Below are positions 14,399 through 16,300 of a stretch of 16,300 nt of DNA, piece by piece; position 1 is the first letter of the stretch, and every line of letters starts with the position of its first letter. The translations under genes and the position numbers were made by a program. The stretch comes from an uncultured Flavobacterium sp. (GTDB lineage: Bacteria; Bacteroidota; Bacteroidia; Flavobacteriales; Flavobacteriaceae), in NCBI GenBank assembly GCA_946479395.1, contig CAMLFV010000042.1, positions 1 through 16,300 on the forward strand, in the 5' to 3' direction. The notes beneath the pieces are model-generated. The model saw only the letters and a list, made by a program, of their open reading frames with translations, ran no database searches and was not told where the DNA came from.

Positions 14399-14947
14399 TT
14401 ATATAGTTAATTCGTTTTCTTGTTTTAGTTCAATGTTTTCTTCTTTCTGTTTTTTGGCGATTTGAAATACTTTGCTTAATACCAAAAAGAACAAACCGAT
14501 AACCAATCCATTTAAAGGATTTGAGATAAAAGTTTCATAACCATTTGTAGATTTCTTAAAAAATAAAAAATCATCAATATCAATAACTGGTTTTAAAAAA
14601 TAGATTAATAAATATCCTACAGAAAAAATATATCCAATTCGCTTTAAGTATGAAATGATTTTTACTTCAAAAAGTTGTAATTTTTTAAACTTCTCTATAA
14701 TTCGGTACAATAAAAAAAAGCCATAGGCATTTGCAATAAACACTAATAAGTATATAATTAAAGCAACAATTAAAGGAATTGGATTATTAGCAGTAAGTAC
14801 TTCTTCTTTAAAAAGTTTATATGTAGGAATTTCTTCACCAATATTTAGAACTACATTTGATATAACCCAAATCATTAGTGGAATTCCTAAAACAAATGGA
14901 AAAAGGATTACGTACAGAATAAAACTTAAAGTGTTTAATGTTCTCAT
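14399..14947 (-). CDS. DUF2975-like four-helix membrane protein (first copy)
   Basis: 182 residues with four hydrophobic segments (about 8-32, 55-82, 103-121, 145-165), a periplasmic-type loop between helices 1 and 2, and a charged C-terminal tail (KKQKEENIELKQENELTI). It is the first gene of the operon, 28 nt downstream of a well-formed -7 box. It shares its C-terminal end, QENELTI, with the next gene. DUF2975 is assigned from topology, tail and gene context. Its role is unknown, but both copies are probably made together with the serine hydrolase and the regulator. Confidence 0.73.
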   Translation of the reverse strand: MRTLNTLSFILYVILFPFVLGIPLMIWVISNVVLNIGEEIPTYKLFKEEVLTANNPIPLIVALIIYLLVFIANAYGFFLLYRIIEKFKKLQLFEVKIISYLKRIGYIFSVGYLLIYFLKPVIDIDDFLFFKKSTNGYETFISNPLNGLVIGLFFLVLSKVFQIAKKQKEENIELKQENELTI

Positions 14948-14965
14948 AATTTGAATTTCAATAAA

Positions 14966-14987
14966 TATATATCGACAAAGATATATA
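14966..14987. promoter_or_regulatory. Inverted repeat over the -7 box of the DUF2975 operon (candidate operator)
   Basis: TATATATC (14966-14973) and its complement GATATATA (14980-14987) flank a 6-bp spacer. The -7 box (minus strand, 14983-14976) lies inside the repeat. A dimeric regulator bound here would block transcription, and the operon's own XRE protein is the obvious candidate. This AT-rich symmetry could also be chance. Confidence 0.4.
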
Positions 14988-15003
14988 AATTATCGAAAAA
15001 CAA
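14976..15003 (-). promoter_or_regulatory. Promoter of the DUF2975-hydrolase-XRE operon
   Basis: On the minus strand, TTG (15003-15001), a 17-nt spacer and TATCTTTG (14983-14976) match TTG-N17-23-TAnnTTTG exactly. It gives a leader of about 20 nt before the ATG at 14947. This is the best promoter match in the window. Confidence 0.65.
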
Positions 15004-15017
15004 TAATTATAAAAGTA

Positions 15018-15046
15018 AAAAAAATCACTCAATTTGAGTGATTTTA
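15018..15046 (-). terminator. Intrinsic terminator of the ABC exporter gene
   Basis: An 11-bp perfect stem (AAAATCACTCA at 15021-15031 with TGAGTGATTTT at 15035-15045) has a 3-nt loop. On the minus strand a T-run follows. It lies 21 nt after the exporter stop codon, just upstream of the DUF2975 operon promoter. Confidence 0.88.
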
Positions 15047-15066
15047 ATATTTAAGTGTGTAAGTTG

Positions 15067-16300
15067 TTAATTTTCAAATGATTGTAAGGAAACTAATTTT
15101 GCATACGTTCCGTTTTTAGCTAATAATTCATCGTGTGTGCCTTGCTCGGCAATTTCACCACGGTTCATCACCACAATTACATCGGCTTTTTGAATGGTAG
15201 ATAATCTGTGAGCAATAACAACCGATGTACGGTTTGCCATCATTTTTTCTAACGCATCTTGTACTAAACGTTCGCTTTCGGTATCTAATGCCGATGTAGC
15301 TTCATCTAAAACCATAATAGGTGGATTTTTCAATACCGCACGTGCAATAGAAATACGTTGTTTTTGTCCGCCCGAAAGTTTTCCGCCCGCATCGCCAATA
15401 TTGGTATTTATTCCTTCAGGTAAATGTTGCACAAATTCAAACGCATTGGCGATTTTTAATGCAGCAATAACCTCTTCGTCGGAAGCGTTTAATTTTCCAA
15501 TTCTAACATTATCAGCAATACTGCCGTTAAACATAATGCTGTCTTGCGTTACCAAACCTAACTGATCGCGTAACGAAACCAGTTTAATATCTTTAATATT
15601 TGTCCCGTCGATTAACAATTCGCCTTGTTCTACATCGTAAAAACGCATCAATAAATTAGCGATCGTACTTTTACCAGAACCCGACTGACCAACTAAAGCG
15701 ACTGTTTTTCCTTTAGGAATTTCCAAATTAAAATTCTTCAAAACATCGTATTCGCCATTGTAAGAAAACGTTACATTTTTTATAGCGATTTTATCATTAA
15801 AGCTTTCAATATTTTTAGATTGAACAGTATCTTCGATCGCATTCGGAGTTTCTAAAATTTCGAAAACGCGTTCAGCAGCAGCTGATCCGTTTTTAACCTG
15901 ATACGATGCTTTTGAAATAGCCTTTGCAGGTGTTAAAATATTATACGCCATACCAATATAACCTATGAATGCACCGCCAGACAGCGTTCCGTCTTGTAAA
16001 ACCAAAGTACCTCCGTAAATTAATAAAGCTGCAATAGTTGCGATTCCTAAAAATTCGGACATTGGTGATGCCAAGTTGTTTTTCTTACCAATTTTATTAG
16101 TTAGAACATACAAACGGTTTACCGATTCATTAAAAATTCGTTTAAAATCACCTTCTGCATTGTATCCTTTTACAACTTTTAAACCAGACAGTGTTTCTTC
16201 TACAACAGAAATCATGTAACCATTTTCCTGCTGTGCACGTGTTGATTGAGATTTTAAAGATTTACCTATTTTAGATATAATTAATCCAGAAATTGGAATG
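15067..16300 (-). CDS. ABC exporter (MsbA-like, fused membrane and ATPase domains), N-terminus beyond the window
   Basis: The reading frame stays open to the right edge, so about 410 C-terminal residues are seen of an expected roughly 600. An internal ATG at 16215 is not the start, because in-frame coding continues upstream (KSLKSQSTRAQQENGY). The visible part begins in the type I exporter membrane domain (SVVEETLSGLKVVKGYNAE, then two helices) and ends with a full nucleotide-binding domain: Walker A GQSGSGKST (near 15664-15690), Q-loop LVTQDS (near 15541-15560), signature LSGGQKQR (near 15357-15380), Walker B MVLDEATSALD (near 15283-15315) and H-loop VIAHRLST (near 15205-15228). All catalytic residues are present. 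Such homodimers export lipids (MsbA-type), peptides or drugs; the cargo cannot be told here. Confidence 0.95.
   Translation of the reverse strand, partial: IPISGLIISKIGKSLKSQSTRAQQENGYMISVVEETLSGLKVVKGYNAEGDFKRIFNESVNRLYVLTNKIGKKNNLASPMSEFLGIATIAALLIYGGTLVLQDGTLSGGAFIGYIGMAYNILTPAKAISKASYQVKNGSAAAERVFEILETPNAIEDTVQSKNIESFNDKIAIKNVTFSYNGEYDVLKNFNLEIPKGKTVALVGQSGSGKSTIANLLMRFYDVEQGELLIDGTNIKDIKLVSLRDQLGLVTQDSIMFNGSIADNVRIGKLNASDEEVIAALKIANAFEFVQHLPEGINTNIGDAGGKLSGGQKQRISIARAVLKNPPIMVLDEATSALDTESERLVQDALEKMMANRTSVVIAHRLSTIQKADVIVVMNRGEIAEQGTHDELLAKNGTYAKLVSLQSFEN

Noticed and set aside
1..16300. Mobile element, prophage or CRISPR array
   Set aside because: No transposase, integrase, terminal inverted repeats, phage genes or regularly spaced repeats were found.

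Overview
The window looks like chromosomal DNA from a Flavobacteriaceae-type member of the Bacteroidota (Flavobacterium/Myroides relatives). The signs are low GC, no Shine-Dalgarno-like leaders, several upstream elements close to the Bacteroidota promoter TTG-N17-23-TAnnTTTG, an outer-membrane beta-barrel receptor with a carboxypeptidase-regulatory-like N-terminus, a lipoprotein with an acidic/serine run after the lipobox cysteine, a short menaquinone-type MenE, and an NDP kinase that reads like flavobacterial ones. I saw no tRNA, rRNA, insertion sequence, CRISPR array or prophage gene. Both edges cut a gene: an alpha/beta hydrolase on the left (C-terminus missing) and an ABC exporter on the right (N-terminus missing).

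Layout. 1-2123 (minus) is a tight three-gene operon: a DUF2089 zinc-ribbon/HTH protein, a five-helix YIP1-like membrane protein, and a secreted serine hydrolase. 2251-3177 (minus) is an EamA/DMT transporter. 3260-5722 (minus) is an 820-residue TonB-type outer-membrane protein. A 61-bp divergent region then separates an ArsC-like thioredoxin-fold protein (minus) from a plus-strand pair, a CPBP intramembrane protease and MenE (o-succinylbenzoate-CoA ligase), which ends in a bidirectional terminator. 8271-9282 (minus) holds a small lipoprotein and ndk. 9383-9775 (plus) is a group III truncated hemoglobin, overlapping tail-to-tail with a VOC-fold protein. 10219-11202 (minus) is a DUF2971 protein with a small membrane-anchored partner. 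11342-12523 (minus) is pncB (NAD salvage).

12579-14947 (minus) is the most accessory-looking part: two DUF2975-like four-helix membrane proteins, a beta-lactamase-fold serine hydrolase, and a YozG-type XRE regulator. They are joined by gaps of 3 and 4 nt and a 23-nt overlap. The operon starts from a clear promoter whose -7 box lies inside an inverted repeat, so the regulator may control its own operon. The two DUF2975 proteins end in the same peptide, QENELTI. Of all the gene groups here, this one best fits an undescribed system, probably a membrane-signalling or envelope-stress module; its function is inferred, not shown.

Most transcription units end in recognisable hairpin plus T-run terminators, so the operon borders are fairly well supported. 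The only clearly unexplained DNA is a roughly 90-bp patch of higher GC between the DUF2971 gene and pncB, and a 31-codon open frame directly after menE. No gap without a gene exceeds 150 bases.
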